A DNA stretch of 64,000 nt from Puccinellia tenuiflora (GCA_012064385.1 QRDG01002516.1:62001-126000); one strand, 5' to 3'. Shown: positions 12,901 through 23,714, counted from the stretch's first letter. The notes: generated by a model not told the origin, from the sequence alone. Numbers and translations: made by a program.

Positions 12901-13243
12901 ATCTCAAAGAGCCAAATGAAATCCACCCAAGATTCAATAAAGCTCAACACACAAATTACATATACATGATATACAACTATCATACACAACCTTGAATAGC
13001 AAGACAAGTAGGAAAGTAGCATATCACATACAAGCACATGCTAGGAACAAAACTAACACATGCAAGGGAGCAAGCAACTTTCAATGTATATGAATTAAAT
13101 ACAAGTTACCGCAAGGAGGAAGCATTGGATATGAGATAGATATGTGATAATCCAATTGACTTGGCTTGAGAAATAAAACCATGAAGATCCCTCAATTCTT
13201 CAAAAAATAGCCAAGTCACCAATGTCCTCCACACACCTATTGA
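9905..13243. other. Non-coding interior of the gag-only element
   Basis: About 3.3 kb of AT-rich sequence occupies the place where pol would lie. No reading frame of useful length or retroviral motif is visible on either strand. Repeated ACCAATTG-like words and CTCCCCC clusters occur. It may act as spacer or packaging sequence. Confidence 0.6.
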
Positions 13244-15506
13244 TCAAGTTGAAGCTTGTTGGTCCCCAACCAAGTTGGGTCCTAAGAGGTTAGTCACAAT
13301 AGGTTTGGGAACCCAAATGGTGTTTTTCTTGACACCACTTTGAGCTCCCACATACTTGGAAAACACATTGCCAACCCTATCCTTCCTAAGACAATATACA
13401 TCATTAATTATGATAGGAGAGGAAGAGGTACCGTTAGTGCATGAAGAAGCAAAATGACCTTTGCCACGGCAAAGGTAGCAACACCGACTCTTCTTCTTCT
13501 TCTTAATAGGCTCCTCAACTTGAGGAGCATTGACTTGAGTCTTCTTAGGAGGTGGCCTTTGTTCAACTCGTGGTTGAGCACGAGATTGAACAAGAGGCCG
13601 CTTCCCTAGTTGCTTCTCACTAAGAGGCTTCTTCTTCATTGGGCAATCCCGAACATGGTGCCCTTCAACCTTGCACTTGAAGCAAATGATGTTGGCCAGA
13701 ATCTTGATTTGAACTTGGCCCTTCTTATTCTTCTCAACCTTGGACTTGTTCTTGTTGTTGGAGTTGAATCCAAGTCCGCTCTTGTCATTGGGGGATTGTT
13801 GCACACTCAACATGTTGTCAAGTGCACGCTTCCCTTCATGACGCCTTTCCAAGCCTTTCTTCATAGAAGTGGCTTGGGCCTTGAGCTCTCCTCTTTTCTC
13901 TACATGGTTAGTGACAACACAAGAACTAGAGGAGGTAGATGCATCATTGTTAGAGAAACAAGGCAAAGAAAGTAATTCATCACATGATGTACCAACATTT
14001 TTAGTGGATGAACTACTAGGACTAGCACATGGCAATATAGTATTTTTGGTTAAGGTTGTGCTATCATCCACATGAGGTTCACTAGATGTTACCTTTGTCA
14101 TGATGGCCTCATGAGCTAACTTTAGACTAGCATAGGATGATAGAAGATCCTCATTAGAGCTAGATAGCTTTTTATGACTTTCTTCCAACTCCCTATACTT
14201 GCTAGTTAGCAACTCAAGTTGAGCCCTTAGCTCAACATTCTCCTTCAAATTAGATGCTTCACAAGAATTGGAGTTAGTAGCACAAGCATCATTAACATTA
14301 GGAACGGAGGAAGACAACATGACAAGCTCATTATTCAATCTAGCATTTTCCATTTTAAACACTTTATATTTTGCATGAGCATGGTCACGTTCTTTAATGA
14401 TTTTAGCAATTATTTCATTATGAGACTCCTCTATATTTTCTAGTTTCTTCTCAAGAGAAGCACGAGTCTCTTGCTCTTACTCAAGAGAATCTTCTAGCGA
14501 AGCTTTTTTCATAGCATCATCTCTCTCGATCTTACCCTTTTCTTCAAGGGTTGATTCCAAAGCCTCAATAGTTTCCCCCGCGCTCAATTAGCGTTTCCAT
14601 AATTTCAAATAGGATAGCTTGAGCATTTTTATTTTTAGGAAGGGCTTTAAGAATTGTTAGACCTTTATTTTGAAGGAGAGCATTAACCTTTTCCACATCA
14701 TCTTCTTCATCATTATTATCATTATCATCACTAGAAGAAGATTTAGCCATAAGGCAATGAGTGATGGATGAAGATGAGCAATTAATTTTTGAACTACTCA
14801 AGTTCACATCTTGTTGCATAGCTAATTGGGTTTCCTCTACATTATTATTCATGTAAGAGTTAGAGGAAACACAAGCATTTTTATCATGACAACAAGATAA
14901 AGCAAGCATATCATCATTAGATTTATCTAAGCAATTTTTGGATGATATACAAGGACTATCAACACTAGCATGTATGACATTTGGAGTGCTAGAAGAGTTT
15001 AAGTCCAAAGATGAGGCGTTGCAACAAGATAGAGATAGAAGATCATCATAAAAGAGCTCACTATCAATATTGCAAAGCCTATCACTACTCACCATTACAT
15101 TGGTTTGTGGCTTACCACATTTTGGTGAAGTAGACAAAGACAAGAGCTCGTCATGGCCGGAGGTGGAGGGAGAGCAATCATCCTCAATAGAGTTGGACAC
15201 TCCATATTTTTCTTGTAGCTTGGTCCAAAGCTCATGAACATCCCGGAGAGGCATGATTGACTCGAAAACTACAATACTCACAAATTTGCAAAACTCATTA
15301 GAAGCTAGAGCATCTAGATATAAGTTTTTCTCATCCTCTAAAGTCGTACTTTCGTAATCCTTTGGAGGAGAAAAACCTATATCTAAGATACGCTCAATAT
15401 TGGGGTCCAAGACCCGTAAGTGATTAAGCATATGAGTTTTCCAAACATTAAAATTTGTGCCATTAAATCTAAACAAGGAATTGTGCACTAAATCCCTAGA
15501 CGACAT
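13244..15506 (-). pseudogene. gag: gag gene of the non-autonomous retrotransposon, one frameshift and one stop
   Basis: The ORF starts MSSRDLVHNSLFRFNG with the NVWK motif usual for Copia Gag (UBN2-like) and runs to 14565. An extra base in the G run at 14575-14579 (minus strand) shifts the frame. Corrected, it meets a TAA at 14477-14479 and then stays open from about 14476 to 13244. The C-terminal part has two CCHC zinc knuckles, CFKCKVEGHHVRDC and CYLCRGKGHFASSC, and a basic Lys-rich region that would bind RNA. The middle is Ser/Asn-rich and resembles coiled coil (ELRAQLELLTSKYRELEE). Gag forms the virus-like particle in the cytoplasm. No pol follows it. Confidence 0.78.
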
Positions 15507-15543
15507 CTTTACTCTCTAGGCGGTAAAGCCAAACAAGAGAGAC

Positions 15544-15558
15544 GAGGCTCTGATACCA
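15544..15558 (-). other. Primer-binding site (tRNA-Met complement)
   Basis: On the minus strand TGGTATCAGAGCCTC lies two bases inside the 5' LTR. It is the standard plant Copia primer-binding site complementary to the 3' end of initiator tRNA-Met, and it fixes the element's orientation. Confidence 0.88.
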
Positions 15559-15560
15559 AT

Positions 15561-17836
15561 TGAAAGAACAAACGATGTTCCGGATGTCGCCTAGAGGGGG
15601 GGGGTGAATAGGCGATTAACACTTTTTCTATTTAGGGGCTTGATAATTGCGGAATAAAACTATGTGTTTAAATTAACAAGCCAACAACCTAAATTACTAG
15701 GTTTACCTATGTGCACCAACAACTTATGCTAAGCAAGGCAAGCAACAAGGTAATAGCAAGATATAGACTTCAAGCATGATGGCTATCACAATGTAAATTT
15801 GCATAAGTAAAAGCTCGGGTATAGAAATAACCGAGACACGCGGAGACGAGGATTTATTCCCGAGTTCCTCCTTGTTAAGGGAGTACGTCTCGTTGGAGGG
15901 GTGTGAGCTCGCCACAAGAGGCCTACTCAAGATGCCACAAAGGCCTCACCCTATTCTCCGATGAACCGCACCCAAAGGTTTGGTTCACCTTCCACTATCG
16001 GAATCCTTCGAGACGGAATCCGGAGCCTTTACACCACAAAGCTTGGGGCACGCATCCACAACCGAATTGGAGGCTCCCAAGAATCACCACAACACCATCT
16101 AGGGTCCAATGACCCAAGAGTAACAAGCTCCCAACCGTCAATCCCACGAATCACCGTGGGGAGCACAACCCGATGCAACTAATGCAAAAGGGGAAGATCA
16201 CACCAAGTGGTCAAATCCTTCTCCCAAAATCCAACCAAAGCAACTAATGCTATGAAGGGATTTAGGAGGAAGAATGAAGGAGAAACACCAAGAACTCCAA
16301 AATCTAGATCCAACGAGATTCCCTCACTTAGAGGAGATTTTGTTTGGTGGAGTAGTGGATCTAGATCTCCTCTCTTGTTTCCCTAAATTTGGGCAAGAAT
16401 CATCGGAGGGATTAGGACGAATCGAGCTCTCAAAATGTTGCAACAATGGTGGGGAGAGAGAAAATGGGCTCAGCTCAAAGAATGGGGAAGAAGCCCCTTT
16501 TATAGGTGGCTCCAAAAAGGAACCGTTGGAAAAAAACGAGTGGAAAACAAGTGGAAAAAAAGCAGCAGCAGACTGCCTAGCCTGGGGCCAGCCTGTGCCC
16601 CGGCCGGGCCGGGAAAGCATCTACAGGCAGCGAACGCAGAGAGCAGGGAGCCCGGCCAGGCAACCCGAACTGTTTTTTTTTCCTTTGCTATTTTCTGTTT
16701 TAAAACTGTTTAGAAAACTTTCTGGAATAGAAATGCAATATCTCCCACATACGAACTCCGTTTTCGATATTCTTGGACTCGTTGGAATCGTCACAATGAG
16801 CACTACAAGAATATGCAGAGAAACATCATAGTCCAAGAATATAATATAAAGATAAATGGGGAAAGGTAAAATCTCCCATTTGCACATCAGAAATGCAACA
16901 ACTTTCACCCACGAACTCCGTTTTCGATAATCTTGGACTTGTTGGAACCGTCACAACAAGCACAACAAGATTATGCAGAGAAACATCATAGTCCAAGAAA
17001 ATATTATAAAACCAAATGGGAAAAGTTAAAAACTCATTTTCACAAACCGGAAATTCTATAACTTTTGCAATTGAAGTCCGAATGAAGTAAAACCAATTTT
17101 GTTGGAAAGAGGACAACAAAAGCAACCTTTGAAAATGGAAAACAAGCAATGGAGATTTTGCAAAGAAATGGAAGAGGTAAATCTTCCGCACGGATGAACC
17201 GGCAAAATCTCCAATACCGAAACCGCAAAAGAAGACGCATATGAAAACCGTTTTCGGTGAACTTAGCTTTGTCATGACGAGCACGACAAGCACCAAGACC
17301 ACACCACGATTAGAGACAAATAAGAACCAATAAAGATGATTGCATGGATGCAAAGGTTTGTGCTCTCTACGGCGATACGATCACGATATTCGGTCGAGAG
17401 CCCCTCTTGATAGTACGGTTATCTATCCTATAATCCGGTCTCTCACTAAACAATATGAGACCGGTAAAATAGAAACCCTATCAAGATCATACCTTTGCCT
17501 TGCGCATAAATCCACTTGAGGTCGATGAAGACGATCTTCATCTCCTCAAGATGCACCACCTTCCTCGATTGCGCTTCGGTGAAGATTCACTTGATGCTCC
17601 CCCATACACCAAGATGGGAGACGCTTTCTTCGGCATATCTTCACTTGGCCTTGAGTGATGATCAACCCGCACAAAGCCTTGATCAACACAAACTTCTTCC
17701 CTTAACCTTGATTCCAACCAATGGAGATCAAGCAACTCAAATGGACACATCTATAAATATAGCTCAATGCAAACATTAGTCCATAGAGATTGTCATTAAT
17801 TACCAAACCATGCATGGGAGCAACCATGCACTTTCA
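15561..17836 (-). repeat. Right LTR (5' LTR of the element)
   Basis: This is the second LTR copy, next to the primer-binding site. In the element's own direction it would hold the promoter. ORFs predicted inside both LTRs are non-coding. Confidence 0.88.
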
Positions 17837-17841
17837 ATAGT

Positions 17842-18227
17842 CTTTACAATGTTGACAATTTTGGATAGATTCCATCTGCCAAGTAGTATCCCTTGTTGTA
17901 GTGGTGCCCGTTGATCCCGTACTTCACTGGGGGAGCATGACCTTCAACAAGCTTGGCGAAGACATTCGAGCACTGCAGGACGTTGATGTCATTGTTAGAT
18001 CCTGTCATGCCAAAAAATGAATGCCAACTGCGTAGCCAAAGTATCACAATGTAAGCTCCTTTGTGGCCTTTGTACATCCCCTCCCAAGCAAATGGACAGT
18101 TTTTCCATGCCCAATGCATGCAGTCGATGCTTCCAAGCATTTCAGGAAATCCTCTTACTTCATTCTCGGCTAGGATCCGAGAAGTGTCTTCCACAATGAG
18201 TGATCGCAAGTATTCTTGTCGTGGGGT
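17842..18227 (-). pseudogene. PIF/Harbinger transposase, catalytic core piece
   Basis: The piece reads RQEYLRSLIVEDTSRIL, then GFPEMLGSIDCMHWAWKNCPF with the first catalytic Asp, then GMTGSNNDINVLQCSNVF with the second Asp, and ends GYYLADGIYPKLSTL. A one-base deletion then produces a stop just before the gag-only retrotransposon inserted at 17836. DDE_Tnp_4 family members cut and paste DNA in the nucleus. Confidence 0.8.
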
Positions 18228-18710
18228 TGTCACGGCAAGTAATTCCTCCGGGAAGCTAAGTTGTGGGGACATTGTGAATCAAAGTACGGGAGCTTGTCTA
18301 GCTCGACAAGGGGCAAAGGATTTACCCAGGTCCGGCCCCTCTCGATGGAGGTAAAGACCTACTTCCTGCTTGTTCTTTATTGCTGGTACTTGTTCTCGAT
18401 TACAAGGTTCCGATCTCGCTATTTCGAGTATCGGCGACTATGGGACTTGAGAGCTCATCGATCTAAGGTCCAGGACCCCCTTATAAAGGCGGTCGGGTCC
18501 TTGGACGTTCAGGCTATACCGAGTTACACATGAATACAGAGTCCTACTCTAGTTCCTTGCCTTCCAAGTTGGTACTCCGGGTTGTATTGGGATTCTGGTC
18601 CTGCCGTGTCCTTTCCCTTTAGCTAACTCGTGACGGGCTTACCGGCTTGCTCCTAGCCCAGCCCATGTTGCTTGAAGTGTAACTCGGCTTGGGCCTTCTT
18701 GGTCTCGGCA
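18228..18710 (+). mobile_element. Gypsy-like solo LTR fragment
   Basis: The segment starts TGTCACGGCAAG and ends CTCGGCA. It contains GGGGCAAAGGATTTACCCAG and CCTCTCGATGGAGG, strings common in Triticeae Gypsy LTRs. It interrupts the PIF transposase between VFG and RQEYLRS. I do not see a clean 5-base target duplication, so the exact ends are uncertain. Confidence 0.6.
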
Positions 18711-18912
18711 GGTCCAAACACTGCCACCACAACTACAGAACTTGTAGAAACACTCCATGGCGGTGGACAAGGCCATGCGTAGATAGTCATCCTACGAATC
18801 ACCGGGAGCTCCGTATGCAAGCATTCTCAATGCGGTCGTGCACTTATGGAGTGAGGAAAATCCTACTGTGCCAGTGCAGTCCTGCTTGCATATGAAGTAG
18901 TTGTCGAACTCC
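18711..18912 (-). pseudogene. PIF/Harbinger transposase, second piece
   Basis: Reading continues directly from the N-terminal piece once the CACTA element and one CGG copy are removed: HAF then REFDNYFICKQDCTG. It goes on through SSLHKCTTALRMLAYGAPGDS and DDYLRMALSTAMECFYKFC. An in-frame TAG follows GDS. This is the helix-rich region before the first catalytic Asp. The left border is the Gypsy-like solo LTR. Confidence 0.75.
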
Positions 18913-18936
18913 CGGCACTACTAGGGGAAAGGCTAT

Positions 18937-19300
18937 AGGAGACATCCTTATAGGAGGCGCATATGGCAATATGCGCCTCTGCTAAATTACCCGAGGCGCA
19001 CTGTTTGGCCATTCGCCTCCAACTATCAAATAGCTGAGGCGCATACTGGGGCCATGCGCCTCCCCTATTCCATGTACGGATGAATCTGGCGGCCCCAGGT
19101 TATGCGAGGCGCATTTCCGCAATATGCGCCTCTAATATCCGAGGCGCATATGATTGAAATGCGCCTCCCATAACCCTAGTGGGCCCGGGTGGGGGCGGGT
19201 GGTGGTCGGTGGTATCTTATCCGAGGCGCATACTGAATATGCGCCTCCAGTATCTCACATATCCGAGGCGCATATTGGCAGTATGCGCCTCGGATAAGTC
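18937..19300. repeat. Left subterminal repeat cluster of the CACTA element
   Basis: GAGGCGCAT and ATGCGCCTC occur many times here as inverted pairs separated by about 8-14 bases, each able to form a small hairpin. In En/Spm such arrays bind the regulator TnpA and overlap the promoter. Confidence 0.85.
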
Positions 19301-19634
19301 GCGCCACCTTTTTGCTACCTTTTGGCACATGGAGCCACCTACCACCCCACTCACTTGTCTCACTTATTCCTTCTCCACCAAACAGATCTGGTCGACCCCC
19401 TCCTCCTCCCCACCTCATTTCCCCCATTGATTCACCATAGAAGCTTGCTCAACCTCCATTGGTTGACACTCATATGTAAGTGAAGTCTCTTGCTCCTCTA
19501 GATCTACAACATATGTGCCTTTGTTTTCTCGTCCGGATCTCTTGTGCAAGTCGTCGTTGGAGGAAGCGTGAAGGCATTGCTTGCATGTATGCGTGTTGTC
19601 GGCCAAACCGACTATATGATTGTGTTGTGGTGCT

Positions 19635-19818
19635 TCTTCTTGTGCAGGGATTTCATTTGAGATGCCAATGTTTCGCCGGAAAGTCAATTCATTTCTTTTC
19701 CGGCGAATTTCTGGCACTCGCGGATGTCCTCTTTTTAGGGGAGGTCATGCCGAATTTTTCCGGCGATCCACGTCCATATATGCTCTAATTACCCTCTTGC
19801 TCTTCGTACCGTGTGCAG
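19635..19818 (+). promoter_or_regulatory. Leader of CACTA gene 1 with hairpin
   Basis: The segment before the first gene contains a perfect 11-base stem, TTCGCCGGAAA (19672-19682) with TTTCCGGCGAA (19697-19707), and a 14-base loop. A splice acceptor (GTGTGCAG, ending 19818) lies just before the ATG. A homologous leader precedes gene 2 at 25105-25260. Confidence 0.55.
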
Positions 19819-19824
19819 GCGACC

Positions 19825-22800
19825 ATGGTCCGACCACTGATCAGCAAAGAGCTCGTGGATAGGTGGATGAGATGCGCGAGGGCCGACATGGCACGCGCAA
19901 ACAAGACGGAGATAAGATGTCCGTGTCGCGATTGCAAGCTAAAGTATCTGATACAGCACGATTCCGGAATGCTGGAGTCGCACCTCCTCCGACGTAATTT
20001 CATGGATGGCTACACTCGGTGGATACGTGATGATGAAGATGATGATGAGGATGTCAATCATGGTGGTGATCAAGATGCCGGTCATGATCATGAAGATCAA
20101 GATGCCGGCGGCGGGGCAGGTGATGATGATCATGAAGATGATCAGGGTGGAGCCGGGCATGGACACGAAGATGATGAAGGTGGTGATTCGAGCTGGCTGC
20201 AAGACCCTCATTATCAAGATCTGCTTCTCAAGGAGACGAGTAACGCCAGAGCCGCTGCTAGAGAGAGAGCTAAGCTGGAGCAAATGAGAAAAGACGCGGT
20301 CGCTCCATTGTTTGAAGGATGCAACGACGGGCATACCCGTCTGAAGGTAACACTCAGGGCTCTAGAGATTAAGGCGAAACACAAAATGACCGACGAATGC
20401 TTCGACGAAAACATTGAATTCGTGCATGATCTTCTTCCCAAGAAGGGTAACACATGTCCGACTAGTATCGCTGAGGCCAAGAAAATCGCGTGCCCTCTCA
20501 ATCTACCGGTCGAGAAATACCACGTCTGCATAAATGATTGCATCATCTACCAGGGCGAGGATGCGGAGAAGACCACCTGTCCGGTGTGCAAGACATCTCG
20601 ATACAAGAGAGGGACCAAGAAAGCTCCTAGAAAGGTGGTGTGGTACTTTCCCCTAACTTCCCGCCTGCAGCGGTATTTCGCGGACCCTAAGGAAGCACGG
20701 CTCATGCGCTGGCACGCGGAAAGAAAGAGGCCGGAAGACGATGATCCGGATAAGGAGGAGATGCTGAGGCACCCTTCGGATGCTTGCCAGTGGAAGGCGT
20801 TGGACCTCCAATATCACAAGCATTTCGGTAAAGAGTCAAGGAACCTAAGGCTGGGCGTGAGCACCGACGGACTCAATCCGTTCGGAAGCCAGAGCAGCAC
20901 ACACAGCACCTGGCCCGTGTTTGTATGGATCTACAACCTCCCACCCTGGTTGTGCATGAAGAAGAAGTACGTAACCATGAGTATGCTGATTCAAGGGCCA
21001 AAACAACCCGGTACAGACATCAATCTGTATCTCACGCTGTTGAAAGAGGAGTTGTCCACGTTATGGGAAGAAGGAGCCCGTACGTGGGACGCCTCGAGAC
21101 AGGACTACTTCAACATGAAAGCGGCGGTGATCACGACGGTGCAAGACTATCCCGGTTACGGATACTTCTCGGGGCAGGTGGTCCAAGGATTCTATGGGTG
21201 CGTTAGGTGCAAGGACAATACATCGTACACCCAGCTGCAGAAAGATCTCGGGTCCGGGAAAACCGTGCACCTTTCGGCTCGGAGGTGGCTTCCCATGGAT
21301 CACCCATGGAGAACGCTATCACATCTGTTCGATGGGAAGGTCGAGCCCCGAGGAAAACCGGACCAGAAGAGCGGCGCGGTAATCGCCGAGCTGCTGAATA
21401 ACTGGAAGGAGTGCCCTGCGCCGGGAAAGACCCAGAAGAAGCCAGAGCCGCTGTTGAAGGTATGGAAGGCGAGGTCTGTCTTCTGGGACTTGCCATACTG
21501 GAAGATTCTCCGCGTGCCTCATAGCCTCGATCTCATGCATATCACGAAGAACGTGGGCGAGAGTCTGCTTGCCACTATCCTTAACACCGACAAGACCAAA
21601 GATGGGCCGAAGGCAAGGAACGACTTGAAGCATATGGGCATCAGGGTTGAACTTCAACCACCACATAGCGATGAAGATGAGGAGGAGGAGACGGAAACGC
21701 AGAATAGCCGTCGTCGCCGCAAGGGCAAGAAGGGCGAGGTCAAGCTAAAGGCCGCGTGCTTCACTCTGAGTAAGAAGGAGGCCATACAGTTTATGAAGTG
21801 CCTCCTCGGAGTCAAATTTCCGAACGGCTTCGCGGGGAAGATAAGCAGATGGCTAGACGAGGCGAAGCAGCGCTTCAGCGGGATGAAGTCTCATGATGTC
21901 GCTGTACTGATGACGCAGGTACTCCCGGTCGCGATCCGAGGTATAATGGACAAGCACGTCCGTGAAACTCTATTTGGCCTCTGCAACTTTTTCGACGTCA
22001 TATCTCGGAAGTCGATAGGCATTAGGCAGCTCACGAGGCTACAGGAGGAGATCGTGGTGATAGTATGCGAGCTCGAGATGTACTTCCCCCCCGCATTCTT
22101 CGACGTCATGGTTCATCTGCTTCTCCATGTCGTGGAGGATATCGTCCAGCTCGGTCCTCCGTTTCTGCGAAGCATGATGCCGTTCGAAAGGCTGAACGGA
22201 CACATCAAGGGATACGTTAAAAACAGGTCCCGTCCAGATGGAAGCATAGAAAACGGCTTCCTGGCCGAAGAGTGCATCTCTTTCTACTCGAACTTTCTAC
22301 AATCCGAGACCCCTGTTGGTCTGCCAACCAACAAGCACTTCGGGAGGCTCACTAGATTGGGTCACCACGAGGGTCGACACCCAATGCATGTCGACTTCGA
22401 GGGCCGAACAAAGGACATTGAAAGAGCAAACCTCGTCGCGCTGCAGCACCTGGAGGTGGTCGATCCATACATAAATGAGCACAAAGAGTTTATCAAGAAG
22501 ATTTACGCCGACCGGGGGCGCCAGGTCCCGACGGAGGCCGTTGTTATGAAGGAGCACAACTCCGGTTTCACGAGGTGGTTCAGGAATAGGGTCTTTGCTA
22601 ATCCGCCGCATGGCGAGTACTCGGAGGAAGATAAACTCATATTCGCCTTGGCACAGGGCGCCGCACACAACCTGATGACCTATCAGGCATACGATATCAA
22701 CGGATACACGTTCTACACCGAGGACAAGGACAATAACTGCGATTACCAAAACTCAGGGGTAACGGGGATATTCTACACCGGAGACGTCCCGGAAAGATAC

Positions 22801-23277
22801 TACGGAAGGATCGAGGAGATTTGGGAGCTCGACTACGTTACGGAAAAGGTGCCAATGTTCCGTGTCAGGTGGGCCAAGAGCGTCGAGAAAGAAGGCCGGT
22901 ATTTCACCACCATGGTTATACCGCCAAAGTCAAAGACCACCGGCACGAACGCACCCGCGAGAAATGAGCCTTGGGTTATGGCTAGCCAAGTCGACCAATG
23001 CTGGTTCATCACAGACCCGTCAAAGCCTAGCCGGGTGGTCGTCAGGAGAGGCAAAAGAAACATCATCGGAATGGATGGAGTCGCCAACGAGCAAGACTTT
23101 GACCAGAACGGCGACCCGAAGATGGAAGACGGATACGGCAACCAAACACCGTACACCACAACCGCACCTAAGAAAGGAGTGCTCCCGTACAAGAGAAGTA
23201 GCGAAGACGTCCCGGACCTAACCTATGCAACCGCGACAAAGAGAGGCAAGAAGAAGATGGCCGTCAAGAAACGCTAA
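19825..23277 (+). CDS. CACTA transposase (tnp2/TNPD type), intact ORF
   Basis: The ATG at 19825, just after a splice acceptor, opens a 1150-residue frame without breaks. Domains in order: a transposase-associated domain at about 1-75 with CPCRDC; a very acidic Asp/His-rich stretch at about 75-130; a zinc-binding CPVCKTSRYKRG near 251; the tnp2 domain (Transposase_21) at about 330-560 with LGVSTDGLNPFG, WPVFVWIYNLPPWLC and YFNMKAA; a DUF4218-like region at about 690-830 (LPVAIRGIMDKHVRETL, MYFPPAFFDVMVHL, RLNGHIKGYVKNRSRP); a DUF4216-like region at about 975-1060 (IFYTGDVPERYYGRIEEIW); and a basic tail KRGKKKMAVKKR that could be a nuclear signal. It should cut and join the CACTA ends in the nucleus. 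Because nothing interrupts the frame, the element may be autonomous or recently active. Confidence 0.9.
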   Translation: MVRPLISKELVDRWMRCARADMARANKTEIRCPCRDCKLKYLIQHDSGMLESHLLRRNFMDGYTRWIRDDEDDDEDVNHGGDQDAGHDHEDQDAGGGAGDDDHEDDQGGAGHGHEDDEGGDSSWLQDPHYQDLLLKETSNARAAARERAKLEQMRKDAVAPLFEGCNDGHTRLKVTLRALEIKAKHKMTDECFDENIEFVHDLLPKKGNTCPTSIAEAKKIACPLNLPVEKYHVCINDCIIYQGEDAEKTTCPVCKTSRYKRGTKKAPRKVVWYFPLTSRLQRYFADPKEARLMRWHAERKRPEDDDPDKEEMLRHPSDACQWKALDLQYHKHFGKESRNLRLGVSTDGLNPFGSQSSTHSTWPVFVWIYNLPPWLCMKKKYVTMSMLIQGPKQPGTDINLYLTLLKEELSTLWEEGARTWDASRQDYFNMKAAVITTVQDYPGYGYFSGQVVQGFYGCVRCKDNTSYTQLQKDLGSGKTVHLSARRWLPMDHPWRTLSHLFDGKVEPRGKPDQKSGAVIAELLNNWKECPAPGKTQKKPEPLLKVWKARSVFWDLPYWKILRVPHSLDLMHITKNVGESLLATILNTDKTKDGPKARNDLKHMGIRVELQPPHSDEDEEEETETQNSRRRRKGKKGEVKLKAACFTLSKKEAIQFMKCLLGVKFPNGFAGKISRWLDEAKQRFSGMKSHDVAVLMTQVLPVAIRGIMDKHVRETLFGLCNFFDVISRKSIGIRQLTRLQEEIVVIVCELEMYFPPAFFDVMVHLLLHVVEDIVQLGPPFLRSMMPFERLNGHIKGYVKNRSRPDGSIENGFLAEECISFYSNFLQSETPVGLPTNKHFGRLTRLGHHEGRHPMHVDFEGRTKDIERANLVALQHLEVVDPYINEHKEFIKKIYADRGRQVPTEAVVMKEHNSGFTRWFRNRVFANPPHGEYSEEDKLIFALAQGAAHNLMTYQAYDINGYTFYTEDKDNNCDYQNSGVTGIFYTGDVPERYYGRIEEIWELDYVTEKVPMFRVRWAKSVEKEGRYFTTMVIPPKSKTTGTNAPARNEPWVMASQVDQCWFITDPSKPSRVVVRRGKRNIIGMDGVANEQDFDQNGDPKMEDGYGNQTPYTTTAPKKGVLPYKRSSEDVPDLTYATATKRGKKKMAVKKR

Positions 23278-23390
23278 CGCGCTAGTTCCGACCATATTGT
23301 CAAGATCGAACCATTCATAAGTGTCACTTTTTGTATGTTATAATATTGCATTGAATATTATGTATCGAGATACACATTCATAATTGTCAC

Positions 23391-23562
23391 TTGCATTGTA
23401 TTGTTTTGACAATATTTGAATATTTAAAATATATTTAATATATTTTATAGTCTATATTTGTTTGGACAAAGTTTTTACATTGTATTGTTTTGACAATATT
23501 TGAATATTTAAAATATATTCAGTATATTTTATAGTCTATATTTGTTTGGACAAAGTTTTTAC
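23391..23562 (+). repeat. Tandem duplication of about 85 bases after the transposase
   Basis: Two nearly identical copies, each with TTGTTTTGACAATATTTG and TATATTTGTTTGGACAAAG, follow the transposase stop. They are AT-rich and probably lie in the 3' UTR. Confidence 0.8.
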
Positions 23563-23598
23563 ACTAAATCTGGCCTTTACAAAAAAGAATAAAAAAAT

Positions 23599-23670
23599 TG
23601 AGCCTACCAGGAGTCGAACCTGGGTGGCCAGGGGTACATCATAGAACGCTAACCAGTGAGCTAGTGAGTG
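23599..23670 (-). other. tRNA-derived segment with Pol III A and B boxes
   Basis: On the minus strand TAGCTCACTGG (A box, 23653-23663) and GGTTCGACTCC (B box, 23610-23620) are spaced as in a tRNA. The T arm CCAGG/CCTGG pairs perfectly, and T runs follow at about 23598-23581. The acceptor stem does not pair and the anticodon arm is poor, so it is not a functional tRNA gene. It may be a SINE head or decayed tRNA copy inside the CACTA element. Confidence 0.5.
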
Positions 23671-23714
23671 TTTAGTGACAAGATCTGAACCGCGTGCTAT
23701 TTGAGTAGTAGCCA

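Larger units (their letters stand above)
7620..17836 (-). mobile_element. Non-autonomous gag-only LTR retrotransposon (TR-GAG type), 10.2 kb
   Basis: Two LTRs of about 2.27 kb (7620-9889 and 15561-17836) start TGAAAG and end CTTTCA. Perfect 5-base duplications ATAGT flank it (7615-7619 and 17837-17841). A primer-binding site complementary to initiator tRNA-Met (TGGTATCAGAGCC on the minus strand) abuts the right LTR and a polypurine tract abuts the left one, so the element runs right to left. Inside are a broken gag gene and about 3.3 kb of AT-rich DNA. No protease, integrase, reverse transcriptase or RNase H motif was found, so movement would need proteins supplied in trans. Confidence 0.85.

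Noticed and set aside
16274..16831. 185-codon ORF and its counterpart at 8243-8659
   Set aside because: Both lie wholly inside the two LTRs of the gag-only retrotransposon and have no protein motif.
18937..19300. CRISPR-like array of short repeats
   Set aside because: Repeats are inverted pairs of irregular spacing at CACTA ends in a plant genome; they are transposase-binding subterminal repeats.
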